This document shows positions 1-12,544 of a stretch of DNA of 64,000 nt, one piece after another. Source of the DNA: Carex sylvatica (taxonomy: Eukaryota > Streptophyta > Magnoliopsida > Poales > Cyperaceae); NCBI GenBank assembly GCA_964058845.1, contig CAXKVR010000017.1, forward strand, positions 1 through 64,000, in the 5' to 3' direction. Both the position numbers and the translations under genes were made by a program. Position 1 is the first letter of the stretch. Every line of letters begins with the position of its first letter. The notes under the pieces were generated by a model, which had not been told where the DNA came from, ran no database searches, and worked only from the letters and a program-made list of their open reading frames with translations.

Positions 1-1620
1 AATCTTGAAATCTAGCGATTAATTCAAATTTTAACCAAATTAGGATTTAATTAACCGGCAAATTGAATTGTTATGAGAAACAAAGTAGTGAGACGGTAAA
101 TTGGTATACCTACAAATGGACCTAATTGAGATTGTGTACAGTTTAGAGGACTCAGGTGTAAAGTGTGTGAATTTTAGAGATTTTTAGTAAGAAAGAAGGA
201 ATCAAAAGAATCGATACCAAAGTATAGAAATTCATTAAGTAATGTATAAGCCATTAATAAACTCGAGTAAGCATCTCGATCGTTGAACCAGGGTTAAACC
301 AAGTATACATGTAATATAAGTGTAGGCTCGGTCGAGCAGAAATTTGCGGGACATTTCGAGACTTCTGATCCGTAATTTAAGCGGTACGCTCGTTGTAAAC
401 AGGTGCGGGATTCTTGGACTTGTTTGATATTTCATTTTCATGAATTAAATTCTTTATTCGTTTGTCATGTTGAATGTCTGATTGTTGCATAATTGAATTG
501 TGTGAATCATTTGCATAGCCCAATCAAATTAAACTCGAATTGACGATAATTGAATGATTTGCATGCTTATATGGTTATCGGTTGTGTCAATCTATTATGA
601 TATGATTATTGTTGAAAGTCACCACAAATTGCTGATTGAGAATGTGTGTATGTGAACGGATTTATGAAGTTGAGATGTATAGCTGACTTAGATCTTGTAC
701 ATGTGAGTGAATTTACGAAGTTGAGCTGTATAGCTGACTTGGATCTTGTACATGTGAGTGAATTTACGAAGTTGAGCTGTATAACTTACTTGGATCCAAC
801 AAAATTGCAAAGTTGAGCTGTATAGACTTTGAGCCCGGGATCTTTCTAGCGCTTTAGTGAATGGCCCTCAGTTTTTGCAGTACCGGTTGGGACGAAGGGT
901 GAGTAATTATATTGATATGTGGATTGAAATCGTGGGTGACAAGTGTAACGTCTATGGCTCGGATGTATTTTCCTACGTGTTAATGCGTTTGGACGATCAA
1001 TTGAATATTACGATAATTGGAATGATTTCAAAGTGAATTTTCTTAATATGACTTGAATGAGACATTAGGAAATGGTTAAGCCAAGCAATTACAGATGGGT
1101 GTCAAATAAAGGGTCCAGCTTAGTGGAACGTCTGTAGGTGTCAGTAACCCTACAGACGAGTGTCAGATAAAGGGTCCAGCTCGATTGAACATCCATAATT
1201 GCTACAAGCCCTAATAAATCAAGTTAAGCCTAATGTGTGTTTGTTTGAAGTTCATCTTGGAAATTCTGTTAACTGTGAGTCATTGGATTAATTGTTGTCG
1301 AGCACATGCATCCCTTTAATTTGTTTGAATTGCTATTGTATGGGTTTCATTTTTGAATATGGAGTTTGATTGCAAGTCCAATAATCTAACTGTGGCAAAT
1401 TCGTACTGAGAATTTATTCTCACCCCACCCTTCGGGTTACTTTACAGGTTTTGGTGCGACTGATTCCGGGGAGGCACGCGAGTAGTAGGCTTTTGGTATA
1501 TGCCCCTATATGACCGTAGTTGTTATTTTGTAGTTTGACTAGAGATGGATATATTATTATTTTGTTGTATAGCTCTTTAGATCTAACCTGATAGTCGGTA
1601 TCTGTTACGTTATGAAATTT
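1..1620 (+). mobile_element. Ty3-type LTR segment, first copy
   Basis: This stretch is colinear with about 2670-4140, at an offset that drifts from about 2.68 kb to 2.55 kb. Landmarks shared by both copies are CAGTACCGGTTGGGACGA near 875, CAGATAAAGGGTCCAGCTC near 1150, and a block before ACTTTACAGGTTTTGG near 1440 followed by GACTGATTCCGG. No coding frame is present. The landmarks and length fit the long transcribed part of an LTR of a Ty3 chromovirus (Tekay/Del-like). That lineage call is inference, because no polyprotein is attached. A more diverged relative lies at 62350-63654. Confidence 0.6.
655..830. repeat. Short tandem repeat inside the LTR segment
   Basis: Two to three copies of a unit of about 64 bp are built on GAAGTTGAGCTGTATAGCTG followed by ACTTGGATC. 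The matching place in the second LTR copy (about 3330-3365) has only one unit, so the expansion happened in this copy. Confidence 0.7.
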
Positions 1621-2590
1621 TTACAATTAATTTTTAAATGCTTTAAAAGCAAGAATCGAAAATCGTGCTGACGAAATAAAATTAAAATTTTAAAATAATG
1701 TTTCTCTTGATAAGCAAGTCTAATGTTGACTTTAAAATACGTCCCGAGTTCACTAAGAATCGAAACCGCATCGAAAATACGAAGTTTTGGATCTTTTTAG
1801 GTCCAGTGCGCTCGCACTGGTGGTGAGTGCAGATGACCGATCCGCAGTGGATCCTGTTTTTCTTTAAAAGGTTTTATAAAAAAAATTTAGTGCGTCCGCA
1901 CTGGTGCGGAGTGCGAATGGATGATCCGCACTGACTCAATTTCTGTATTAGCTGAAATTTTCTGAAATATGACAAGTTCTGAGTACGAGTGTCTTGATCC
2001 GCACAGAAATTTAATGCGGACGCATTAGGCTCGGAATTTTTCTTGTTCAGTGCCATTTTTATCAAAATTTGACTAAGTACTCAGTGCGTCCGCACTGGGG
2101 TATTTTTCTGTGTTGTTTTGAACTGCTGAAATTCTACCAAGTACTGAGTGCGGGTGGCCGACCCGCACTGAAATGGAGTGCGTCCGCACTCAGGATGTCT
2201 TTTAATCAAAACTCTTTTTTTTCTTTTTCTTTTTCTCTCTTTCCCCTCCACCCCCTTTCCTGTTTTTCTGTGAGCTCCGCCCAAAGAGAGAAGAAAAGAG
2301 AGAGATAGCCCTCTCTCCCTCCAAATCACCCCAATGACCGAGAAATCGAAGGTAGAAGCGAGAAATTGGCTGTAGATCTCGTCTAGCCCTCCCATTCGGT
2401 ATTCCTTTCTCTACTCTTCTCTCTCGAAACCTCAAATTTTCTCGATTGCTCGGGTTTTCATTTTAAACCAGAGATTTGTGTTTGAATTGCTTGTAGACTA
2501 GCCCCTTGAGCTTCTTTGATTGTTATTTATCAATTCTTTTCCCGATTCCACCTTGATTTTGAATTTTGACTTTTAGGGTTTCGTGCCAAA
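1621..2590 (+). mobile_element. LTR U3-like segment with palindromic GTGCG words
   Basis: This segment separates the two colinear LTR copies. Between about 1806 and 2195 it carries at least six copies of a GC-rich imperfect palindrome, AGTGCGTCCGCACTGG or its arms. It is followed by a CT/GA-rich stretch (2210-2440) that resembles the start and leader of a retroelement transcript. Short ORFs on both strands here come from the low-complexity GA/CT DNA and resemble no protein. I read it as U3 plus transcription start of the LTR whose remainder is 2590-4310. Confidence 0.45.
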
Positions 2591-4310
2591 ACCGAAAGTG
2601 AGCATAATCATTAATCGATTAGTTTAATCCAACCAATTAGACTTGTAATCGGTAGGGGTTACCTCTTGATCTTGAAATACTAGGATGTGTAACGGTTAAT
2701 TTGAGGTTTCGACCAAATTAGGGTTAATCAATCGGTAAACTGAATTGTTGCGGGAACCAAAAATAGAGAACCGGTACATGAACTGTTACCAAATGAAAAT
2801 TGTATATGGTTTAAAGAACCTAGATGTAAATGTGTGGAGTTTTAGAAATTTTGAGTAAGAAAGACGGATTCAAAAGAATCGATACTAAAGCATAGAAATT
2901 AGTTAAGTAATGTGTAAGCCATTAAATGAACTCGAGTAAGTATCTTGACCGTTGAACCAGGATTAAACCAAGTATACATGTAACATAGGTGTAGGCTCGG
3001 CGGAGAAAGAATTCGCGGGACATTTCGAGACGTCTGATCCGTAATTGCGCAATAAGCTCGTTATACACAGGTGCGAAATTCTTGGACTTGTTTGATATTT
3101 CATTTTTAGGAATTAAACTGTTTATTCGTTTGTTATGTTGAATATCTGATTGATTGCATCATTGAATTGCATAAATCATTTGCATAGCCCAAACCAAATT
3201 AAACTCGAATTGAATTGACTTGAATGATTTGCATATTGGTGTGGTTGTTGGTTGTGTCGATCTGTTATGATCTGATTATGGTTGAGAGTCACCACGAACG
3301 GATGATTGAGAATGTGTATGTGTGTGGATTTATAAAGTTGAGCTGTGATAGCTGACTTGGATCCCAGGATCCTTCTAGCACTTTAGGTGAACGGCCCTCA
3401 GTTTTTCCAGTACCGGTTGGGACGAGGGGTGAGTGATTGTATTGATTGTGATTGTGATCGTGGGTGACATGTGTAACGTCTGTGGTTCGATGGCATTCTC
3501 CTACGTGTTAATGCGTTTGGACAGTCAATTGACTATTACGACAATTGGAATGATTTCAAAGTAAATTTTCTTTATATGATTGGAACCAGACCTTAGAAAA
3601 CGGTTAAGTCAAGCGATTATAGATGGGTGTCAGATAAAGGGTCCAGCTCGGTGGAACGTCTGTAGATGTCAGTAACCCTACAGACGAGGGTCAGATAAAG
3701 GGTCCAGCTCGAAAGAACATCTGTAGTTGCTACAAGCCCTAATAAATGAGTTAAGCCAAACATGTGTGTTTGTTTGTTTAAACTTTATTTTGGAAATTCC
3801 GTTAACTGTGATTCATTTGATTTGATTGTTGTCGAGCATTTGCATTCTTTTATTTATGACTATGTATCTGTTTGAACTGCTATTGTTGGGGTTTCATTTT
3901 TTAATATGAATTTTGATTGCAAGTCCAATAATCTAAACTGTGGTAAATTCACATTGAGAATTTATTCTCACCCCCACCCTTCGGGATATTTTACAGGTTC
4001 TGGTGTGACTGATTCCGGAGAGGCATGCGACTAGTAGGCCTTTGGTAGTATATCCCTAAATGACCCTAGATAATTATATATATTTTATTGTATAGCTTTA
4101 GGGTAGGCCTTATAGTTAGTATCCAGATGAGATACTTTTGATGTATTAAACTCTGACCAGACTGTGTACTCTGATTCATATATTTATGAACTTAGTTTTC
4201 ATATTATTGTGTTGTGAATTGGTGATTGAAATGTGAACCGCCTTGTAAGTGTACGCAGAATTGTATGCTTACGGCGGGGGACTGTCGCGACCTGTGGCCG
4301 CGGGGTGTGA
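2591..4310 (+). mobile_element. Ty3-type LTR segment, second copy
   Basis: Second copy of the segment seen at 1-1620, in the same order and orientation, with an estimated 80-85% identity by eye. It reaches a terminus reading CTGTGGCCGCGGGGTGTGACA near 4290-4312. A GC-rich end finishing in TGTGACA fits a Ty3 LTR 3' end. No protein-coding potential is visible. Confidence 0.6.
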
Positions 4311-4519
4311 CAGTATCCGTATGTGATACATTGATGTATTATACTTTTACCAGACTCGTGTACTCGGATATATACATACATATATATATATATATGAACT
4401 TGTTTTTATATTATTTGGTTGTGAATTTATGAATGAAATGTTAATTGACTTGTAAGCATACATGGAGTTGTATGCTTACGGCGGAAGACTGTCATGACCT
4501 GTGGCCGCGGGGTGTGACA
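4110..4519 (+). repeat. Tandem duplication (about 205 bp) of the LTR 3' end
   Basis: Two adjacent copies (about 4110-4312 and 4313-4519) both run from a GATGTATTA motif through TGTATGCTTACGGCGG to GACCTGTGGCCGCGGGGTGT. They differ by scattered substitutions and by a longer TA run (4380-4396) in the second. The duplication includes the terminal TGTGACA, so the LTR end is present twice in tandem. Confidence 0.75.
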
Positions 4520-5005
4520 CTAAGCTAATAGCCTGCCTGACTCCTGGTAACAAAACACCTCCTTATGCGACATAACCATCTGCAAAGATGGTTATAACTA
4601 CCCCATGATCCCATGATCCCATGATCTCATGATACCCTTTAAACCCGCTCACCATGGTGTGTGTGGTCCGGTTTAGAGGATGGAGATTAGATTATATAAA
4701 ACTCCTCCTTTGACAGGAAAGGGATCAACTTCAAGCTATTCACGCTTACATTAAGAGATATCACATAGATCAGAGTACGATATCTCTGAGATCACCACCA
4801 AGTTTTGTGATCTTTTCGCGCCTCGGCTTACGACCTCGAGCAAGACGAGCCCAATTCAAAACCCTCTTCGAGCATACGATCTACTCTCCAGAGTTACTCC
4901 GTATCATATCCCAACACAAGCCAAAGCATACGGTCTCGTCTTCTGAGACTAGTTCCGTATCAATCAACTTGGGGCCTATCTAGACTAATTCTCGTGAAGT
5001 TTTAG
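4520..5005 (+). promoter_or_regulatory. Retroelement promoter and leader (LTR R/U5-like)
   Basis: A TATA box (TATATAAA, 4693-4700) lies about 300 bp upstream of the gag-like ATG at 5006. The DNA between is CT-rich and non-coding, as expected of R/U5 and leader DNA in front of a Ty3 gag. No confident primer-binding site was found. Confidence 0.4.
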
Positions 5006-7620
5006 ATGGCACATAATGAACCAATAGGATGGGGTATCAAACACGGGTAACCCCCTAGAGCCTCAAGGAACCATTCCCAATCTACAGTCAGGTGACAATA
5101 TCTGGTATCCCACTTGCTGGAGAAGGGACAACTATTGTTGTCCCGCCTCTCCAAGGTGGACAACAATACCAACCTATACAACGACAATACACATACTCCC
5201 CGCAAGTGTTCTCATATCACTACTGCATCTACCTATACACACCATTCACTTATCCGAGTGCGCAATACCCCTATGCGACTCACCCAATAATGCAAGGCCA
5301 GTACTTTTCCTCTGGACCTGCTTATATCACATATCATCCACCTCCTATCATGCAGCAAGAACCTGTTATATTGAGCCAACTGATCAATGTTCACCCAGAA
5401 GGACCTAGGGTCGAGAACCCCACCCGAGGCAGAGGTGGCCCAACTGTCCCAATCCAGAACCTGGATGAAGCATTCCTAGAAGTTTGAACTGAGAGGAGTG
5501 ATGAAAACTCCATAGCTTGGGACACAAGAGATGGCGATAGAGCCTCCAACTACTCTCGGAGATCGAGACCTGCTGAACGGTTAAGGAAAAATGATCCTCC
5601 AATAAATCTCGGGGGTACAAAACTGAACCCTCAAGGAGAACAAAGAGGATGAGAAAATACAGTAGAAGGTCAAAGGGATGCAGGAGCCAATGTTCGAGGG
5701 GAATGAAGGAATGATGAAGAAGAGAGAAGGCCTAAACGTTCCCCTCTAATGACAAAACTGTTAGTTGACGTAATGTCTGGCCTCCTTCCTAAGGAGGAGA
5801 AGGGTCTCATAATGATCGAGAGAGATCTCTCCTAAGTATAAGGAGCATTCACCCCCCAAGAGAAAGGGAAATAAGGGAATGCCCGTCTCGTTAAGAAGAA
5901 AACAAGATATGTCTCGAGAATGGAAGGAAATTCAAAATAAGGACCGACGGCGAGATATGAGAGAATCCAGGAGCCCAACGAGAAGAATTAGCCTAGATCA
6001 AGTAGAGGCAATGATTCAGGATCGTGTTACAGCCAAAATTGAGGAGTATGACTCTAAGAAAATAGGCATATACATGTACAATGAATATAGAGGATGGTCC
6101 GCTAGCACTTCAAGTTTACAAGGAGTCAATGGTCAATTTCAAGTACCCGAACCATTTACCTTCTTTCCAAGAAAGTGGAGACTCACATGATCCACAAAGT
6201 TTCAGTTTTTGTTTTTGAGAATGACTCCACCTTACGGGGGCCTCTGATTCAGTTATGTGCCGAGTTTTTATGATATGTTTACTAGGAGAAGCATGAGAAT
6301 GGTATATGAGATTGCCACATGGGTCGATCAAGAAGTTTGATGATTTGGCAAAGGCATTTCTAGCATGATACTTGGCCATCCACCAGCCCAAAGTCACATG
6401 TGAAATGTTGTTTGATATAGAACAAGGGACGAAAGAGTGGACCGATAAGTTCCTCGAGCGATTCATGCATGCATCCTGTAAAGTCCAAGATCTAAATGAG
6501 GAAGTAGCGATCGCAGTTCTAAGGAAGGGTCTCAGAAGGGGTGGAGTTTGTACTCTAAGGCATGGTGCACATATAAAGGAGATAAGAACTCCAGGGGAAT
6601 TTTTGAAGCTGGGCGAGGGGTATGTTCATGCAGAAAATGATGCCCGAGACTCGATTAAACCTAGGTCTGGGTCACTTCAGAGACCCAACATCAATTAACA
6701 GAACATGAACAATAACAATTTGCAAAACAAGAGTAATTCACAAGGCAAACCTGACTTTTCCAGGAAAAATGAGGGCCAACGAAGAAACAATATAGATAGA
6801 CAGGAAGGTCGTGTGAGAAATTTTGATAGTGAAGGGTACATGCAACATTACACTAACTACATGATGTTTAACACGAGTAAGCATAAGTTGTACCACATAG
6901 CGCTAGAAAGGTTCGACATGCCCCGACCTTTGCCTAAAGCAATTTTTGAAGTGCAATAACAATCAAGAATGTTTGTTTCACGGCTTTAAGGGACATTCCA
7001 CAGAAGATTGCCTTCAGTTGAGAGATATCCTGAAACATTTGGCCCGAGAAGGAAAGATGCCTGAGTTCCTTGATCCAAAGTTTTTCCAACAATATAGAAG
7101 GAGATACGATGGTACGGGATAAGACTATAAAAAGAAAATCTCATACTGTAAGGATTACACAGGACCCAGGTACCCAATGTCTGACAACTAAAACAACAAA
7201 CGTGTAAGACAAAGACAACCAAATCACAGGGTAGTCATGTAATAAATATCATTAGTGGAGGCCATCAGGATACCGCTCATGGATGGAGTGTTTGGGACAA
7301 AATTAAATCATTTCCAATTATTATGAATGTGGAACAGTCAAAGAAAAAAAAATGACCCTGACTTGAGGAGGTGATCTCATTCTTAAAGAAAGATATAGAA
7401 CATGTGGCTTAGCCGCATAAGGATCTTGTGGTCCTAACTCTCAAGATAGGGATGCACAGGATGAGGAGAATTATGGTTGACATGAGAAGTTCAGCAGACA
7501 TATTATACTTGTCCACTTTCAAACATATAGGAGGCGAGACCTCTCAACTTCGAATATTGTTGAAAATCTGCAATTCTCTAAGATCAAGTAAAATAACAAA
7601 AAAGAATCTAATTCTATGAA
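5006..7620 (+). pseudogene. Ty3 (Tat/Ogre-like) gag-protease remnant
   Basis: Broken polyprotein in all three forward frames. The ATG at 5006 opens a frame that stops after 14 codons, and further pieces read at 5092-5487, 5879-6190, 6372-6698 and 6705-6959. The 6372-6698 piece resembles the retrotransposon gag domain. Near 6980-7060 a frame reads GHSTEDCLQLRDI, close to the conserved His/Cys and LRD segment of Tat-lineage gag. Near 7465-7500 a frame reads VDMRSSADILY, the retropepsin region of this lineage with its catalytic Asp-Ser/Thr-Gly core changed to D-M-R. No reverse transcriptase follows, because the element is cut off near 7640. It cannot be functional. Confidence 0.75.
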
Positions 7621-7639
7621 AAATAAGCTATTGTAATTC

Positions 7640-8330
7640 GATAAATGGCAATAGTTTAGGTCAAGTGATAGGGAAAATCACTACTTATTTCACTCCTATC
7701 ACACCACCAAGTTTAAACCTATGTTCGTCCCGAACAAATAATATGAGAATTTTGTTCGTCATCGAATAAAATATTTTATGAATGTGATAGATTTGATTGT
7801 CCCTAAGCAAATCTAAATAATTTATTCCCGGGTCATATACTCAGTTCGAAGTTTCGAACCATTAAACATTGTTCAATGCCGAACTAAAAGACTTGTTAAG
7901 TTACTTTGGATTTGGATTTGCCATGAAATTGCTTACTCAAACTCTAATTTTTGCACTTGAACGAAAATATTTTAGAAATAAAAATCTTTGCATTCACAAC
8001 ACAATTTTTAACTTTAATCAGAATATTTCAAAAACATAAATTTAAAACCATTATGATGAGAATAACCATAAAGCAAATAAATATCCATTTCACCTTTCTT
8101 TTACGTCTTGATCCCTTATTCGACCATACCCTTAGGTTTGGGATAAAACTAAGTGACTAAGTGTGTTAGTAAAACATGACTTATGCAAATGCAGAAAATA
8201 AAATTTAAAATAAAGTAAATAATAAAAATGTAAAAACCCACCATCTCACTTGTTCTGGTTTCACCCTTCTAACGCACAGATACAAACGAGAGGTTATGCA
8301 TTCTGAATGCACCTAAGGATTTTAACGGGC
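7640..8330 (-). mobile_element. 3' end of a second Ty3 element, minus strand
   Basis: On the minus strand, near 7760-7690, the sequence reads as a GGGACGAACA motif, then a polypurine-like AAACTTGGTGGTG, then TGATAGGAGTG. The same arrangement (GGATGAACA, TTTAAGCTTAGGGGTG, TGATAACGC) occurs on the + strand at 41060-41105. It fits the polypurine tract and LTR start of Athila/Tat-type elements. Only about 60 bp of LTR remains before the junction with the gag-protease remnant. The rest is untranslated 3' region. Confidence 0.55.
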
Positions 8331-8799
8331 CCTAGACCAAGTCGGGTGGAAGGACTCATATTTTTATGTCCTTTTATTGGGAGATCTTTCGAGCCTATTA
8401 ACAACCATTTTACGTAGGCACACGTACACAATTTTCTATCTTCATCTTTTAATGCATATTTTGTGTTTTTTATATTCTGATTTTTTTGTATTTTTGCATT
8501 TTTAGATTTTTTATGTGTTTTTCTTGCATTCTTGAAAAAGTAAAATAATTGTAAATAAATATAAAGTACGAATCATGTTCACCATGAATAAACACAATTC
8601 CTAAATATGTATATCTAGAAATTATCCTTATACTTTATCAAATTACCAGGGTCAAAACTTAAAGAGCATGTAATTTGAAATATTTTCAATTTTATAGAAA
8701 TCCTCATGTGTAACAATTTTAATAAATCCATTTCTAAAATTTCATTTTCAATCTAAATATGTTGTTAGTCAAAGTTTTGTTTATTCTAAAAGGATTCGC
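8331..8799. other. AT-rich non-coding spacer
   Basis: T-rich low-complexity DNA (notably 8440-8540) between the Ty3 3' end and the first satellite block. I see no gene, terminal repeat or target-site duplication in it. Confidence 0.6.
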
Positions 8800-9137
8800 A
8801 TAGTACACTAGTAGTGTCTCCATATGGCAAAGAAGAGGATGCTTGCAACCCTATTACAACACTCCAATTGAAGGAGTTTGCAACACTCTAGTAGTGTCTT
8901 CAAATGGCAATAGAAGATGGTAGTTGTAAACCTAATACAACATTCTGATTGATAGTCTTTGCAGCACACCATTGCTGTCTCCATATGGCAAGAAAAGAGT
9001 GTAATTGCATCCATAATACAACACTCCAATTGAATGCCTTTGTAGCACTCTAGTAACGTCTTTATATGGCAAGAGAAAAGTGTAGTAGCAGCTCTAATAC
9101 AATGTTCACACAAAGTTTCAGTACAGCTCTAATACAA
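8800..9137. repeat. 81-bp satellite, block 1
   Basis: About four diverged monomers of the 81-bp satellite. The recurring words are CTCTAGTAGTGTCTCCA, GGCAAGAGAAGA, GTTGCAACCCTAATACAACA and CTCCAATTGAAGG. The block ends at the 5-bp target duplication TACAA of the solo LTR that follows. Just before that junction a segment of about 20 bp (GCTCTAATACAATGTTCA and its neighbours) is repeated after about 35 bp. Confidence 0.9.
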
Positions 9138-10592
9138 TGTTCAAGTTTTAACCAGATTTTACCTAATTTAATTAAAGACTAGAAGTGGGAAAAGTTGGTT
9201 TGGGTATTTATGTTTCCTAAATAGTTCAATAACAGTAATCAAATGCAAGGAAGAAAATACACTCAGTTTAAATCAATAATAAAGAAAGCGTTTCTAAGGT
9301 TTCAAACTCATCTCAGTTCTGCCTCTCAGTCCTTGACACGGGCCATGTAGTTTCCTACACGGGTCGTGTCAAGTTACACGGGTCGTGTCAAGTTACACGG
9401 GCCAGGTACTGTCGTACACGGTCCGTGTAGACTTCGAGTTAATGCACCAGTTATTGTTTCTTTGTGTTGTTCCTTTATGTAGGGTTCAACTGACCAGACC
9501 TAATGTTCATAAACTTCAACTGTCGTATGTTGGTTCATTACCTTGGTATGAAATTGCAATATTTGTCCTCTTAGGATTCTAAACTTTAACTTTCGTATAT
9601 TGAAATGCGCTTTAGATGTGATAATTGTTCACTAATCATACCTCATGTACTTAGTTTGGTTGAGAGATTATAAACTTCACTAATCATACCTCATGTACTT
9701 AGTTTGATTGAGAGATTATTCTAAACTTCACTAAACTTCACTAAACTTCACTAATCATACCTCATGTACTTAGTTTGGTTGAGAGATTATACCTCATGTA
9801 CTTTCGTATATTCTAAACATCACTAATCATACCTCATGTACTTAGTTTGGTTGAGAGATTATAAAGAGTTGAAATGCATTTTAGATGTGATAATGCATTT
9901 AGTGGCAAACCAATAAAAATCAAACAATTTAATCTAAGCAATTAAAATCAAACATAACAAAGCAAACACAAATTTCAACACAAAAATTCAATAACTAACA
10001 TGCAAAATAAAATATTTGATTACATCTTAACCCTAGAAACTGAAAAGTCTACTCAAACATAGTTCTAGAACAAATAAAACATATAAGAGAATAATAAATC
10101 ATGATAAAACTCGAAGAACAATGAAGATCCACAATAAAACTCGCGTCTTTTTCTTCTCAACTTTGCCTCCAAGCAATAGCCGCTAATCCTAGAAAATGCT
10201 TCTCTGCTTCAGAATGAGCTCCCTAGTGCAAGAAATCTAGTTTATCAGCTTTTATGGCCGACCTTCCTTCAATAGGCCTTATTTTCATATTCTGGATATG
10301 TTTTCGGAATTGCCTGACACGACCCGTGTAAAATCCTGTCCAGGCCATGTACTTGTGTTTCTTCTGTGGCTAAGTCAGGGTTGATACGGCCCATGTAATA
10401 TCACGGGCCGTGTAGAAATTTTTGAATTCCAGATTCTTCCTTGATTTCGCCTGATTCCAACAAAATAAGAACAAACTTGCAGCAGTACCTCATTCTAAAG
10501 ATATTTCAATGAAATACGACTGATTTAATAGTTTTAAACATAGATTTTGGTACAAAATACAGGACGGAATATAGATAAGTTTGCGAATATCA
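9138..10592 (-). mobile_element. Solo LTR with TACAA target duplication
   Basis: The satellite is interrupted by 1455 bp that begin TGTTCAAG and end AATATCA, flanked on both sides by TACAA (9133-9137 and 10593-10597), a 5-bp target duplication. The LTR could instead begin at the TG at 9103, because a short local duplication repeats the junction. Read on the minus strand it starts TGATATTCG, like the Athila/Tat-type LTR start at 41095, hence the strand call. Inside are ACACGGGCCGTGTA-type palindromes (9335-9425 and 10315-10415) and a tandem repeat (9620-9865). There is no internal region, so this is a solo LTR left by unequal recombination. Confidence 0.8.
9620..9865. repeat. Tandem repeat inside the solo LTR
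   Basis: At least four copies of a unit containing CACTAATCATACCTCATG, then TACTTAGTTTGGTTGAGAG. Some copies are truncated, and ACTAAACTTC is iterated near 9720-9750. It lies wholly within the LTR. Confidence 0.8.
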
Positions 10593-11467
10593 TACAACAC
10601 TCCAATTGAAGTTTTATGCAACATTCTAGTAGTGTCTTTAGATGGACATAGAAGAGGGTAGTTGGAACACTAATAACAACACTCCAATTGAAGGTATTTG
10701 CAACACTTAAGTAGTGTCTCCATATGCAAAGAGAAGAAGGTAATTGTAACCCTAATACAACACTCCAATTGAAGGAGTTCGCAGCATTTTAGTTGTCTCT
10801 CCAGATAACAAGAGAATAGGGTGGTTGCAATCCCAATACAACACTCTAATTGAAAGTCTTTGCAGCACCCTTATAGGGTCTCTAGATGAAAAGAGAAGAG
10901 GGTGGTTGCAACCCTAATACAACACTCTAAGTGAAGTTGTTTGCAGCAATTTAGTAGTATCTTGATATGGCAAGAGAAGATGGTAGTAGCAACCTTAAAA
11001 CAACATTTCAATTGAAGGTGTTTGCAGCACTCTAACAATGTTTAAAAAATGGCAAGGAAAGAGAGTAGTTGCAAACTTAATACAATACTCTAATTAAAGG
11101 TCCTTGCATCACTCTAGTAGTGTCTCCAAATGGCAAGAATACAACATTCTAATTTAAAGAGTTTGAAACACTCTAGTAGTAGCTCCAGATAGCAAGAGAA
11201 GAAAGTAATTGCAGCACCACATTAGTGTCTCCATATGACAAGAGAAAAGGTAATTGCGTTCCTAATACAACACTCCAATTGAATGTCTTTGTAGCACTCT
11301 AGTAGTGTATTCATATGGTATGAGAAGAAGGTAGTTGCAACCCTAATACAACACTCCAATTGATGGTCTTTGTAGCACTCTAGTAGTGTCTCCATACGAC
11401 AAAAGAAGAGGATTCTGCAACCCCAATACAACACTCCAATTGAAAGTCTATGCAGCACTCTAGTAGT
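10593..11467. repeat. 81-bp satellite, block 2
   Basis: About eleven monomers of the same satellite, more diverged than those at 19500-21000. The block starts with the right-hand TACAA duplication of the solo LTR. It ends abruptly inside the CTCTAGTAG word, where a copia LTR begins. Minus-strand open stretches (for example 11222-11485) are the satellite frame described at 18992-27004. Confidence 0.9.
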
Positions 11468-12544
11468 TGTTGGTCCTAAAGGCACCTAGAGGTGGGTGAA
11501 TAAACTTTTTAAATTTTAATTTAAGTTATAAAGTTCGAGTGTGTCTTAAAGTTATTTTTGGCAAAAACTTGGAATAAGTTTGTCCTAAACTAAAAGTATA
11601 AAATAAATAAAGTAAAGAGTAAAGTTTAGAGACACGAGAGTTATTTACGAAGTTCGGTACTAACGCCTACGTCTCCGGGCCCCGCGACCTTCGAGATAGT
11701 ACTCATTTCTTTACCCAATGAGAAAGAATTACAAAGTGGAATCGGTGAGTCCTTACAATCTTTTGAGAAGTCACAAGGAGCACTAAAGGCTCAAAGAAAG
11801 ACAATCTGATTCGCGAGGACTCAAGGATTGCCGGGTGAGCACAAGGCTCGAAGTAGTAATTGGTTTGATCACGCAGGATCACTCTAGGAGTTGTTTAATT
11901 GATTGAATAAGCTTAAGATTGTTTGTGAGTACTGAAGTTTAAGTACACAAGCAATAATGTCTTTCTCTAGATCTATAAATACGAAATATTGAAGATGAGG
12001 GCAGCTAGAGTGTCAAATCAAATCTTGGTATAGCTTCTATTTATAGAGAGTTGTTTAAAAGGAAGTAAGTGGTGCTGACCGTTACAATGGTAGGATAATT
12101 TGAACAGGTTTGGATCTATAATGGTCAAGGACCGTTATCACGATTTCCACAATGGAAGTCTCTGTCTCGACTTTCGGCTGGAGCCACTTGATTCTGATTT
12201 AATCTGGCACAGTCATTTCTGCGAATTTATTTATTTCGTTACAATGGTCCCTGGATCATTACAACAGTAGGCCTCACTTAGGTCAGTCTCAAGCTTATTT
12301 TACCAATTTTATAGATTGATTGTCCTTAATCTTGAGTTATACTTTTGCTATCCATTATCTTGTGCTTTATGACCACATCCTTGATGTTATATTGCAGTTC
12401 ATTGATTCATCCTTGATGTGTATTTATTGTATCTTCAGTTGTCATGAACCTGCACATGTCTCAAAAAGGAAAGCTGTAAAATGCAATTATGTATGTTTTG
12501 CAAATCTAGTCAAACAAGCAAGTCAAGGGCTTCAAAAGCCAACA
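11468..12544 (-). mobile_element. Ty1/copia (SIRE-like) LTR, minus strand
   Basis: Read on the minus strand this 1077-bp LTR begins TGTTGGCTTTTGAAG at 12544 and ends GGACCAACA at 11468, in TG..CA form. It is homologous to the + strand LTR at 39536-40646: both contain GTGAGTCC/GTAAGGGCTCACCG-type words, an ACGCCTACGTCTCC or corresponding segment, and several GTTACAATGGTCC words. The polypurine-like AAAAAATAGAGAT sits immediately before its start. It is therefore the 3' LTR of a minus-strand element. Confidence 0.75.

Noticed and set aside
2081..2435. Overlapping ORFs on both strands near 2.1-2.4 kb
   Set aside because: Lys/Arg/Glu- or Phe/Ser-rich frames produced by the palindromic GTGCG words and GA/CT tracts of the LTR.
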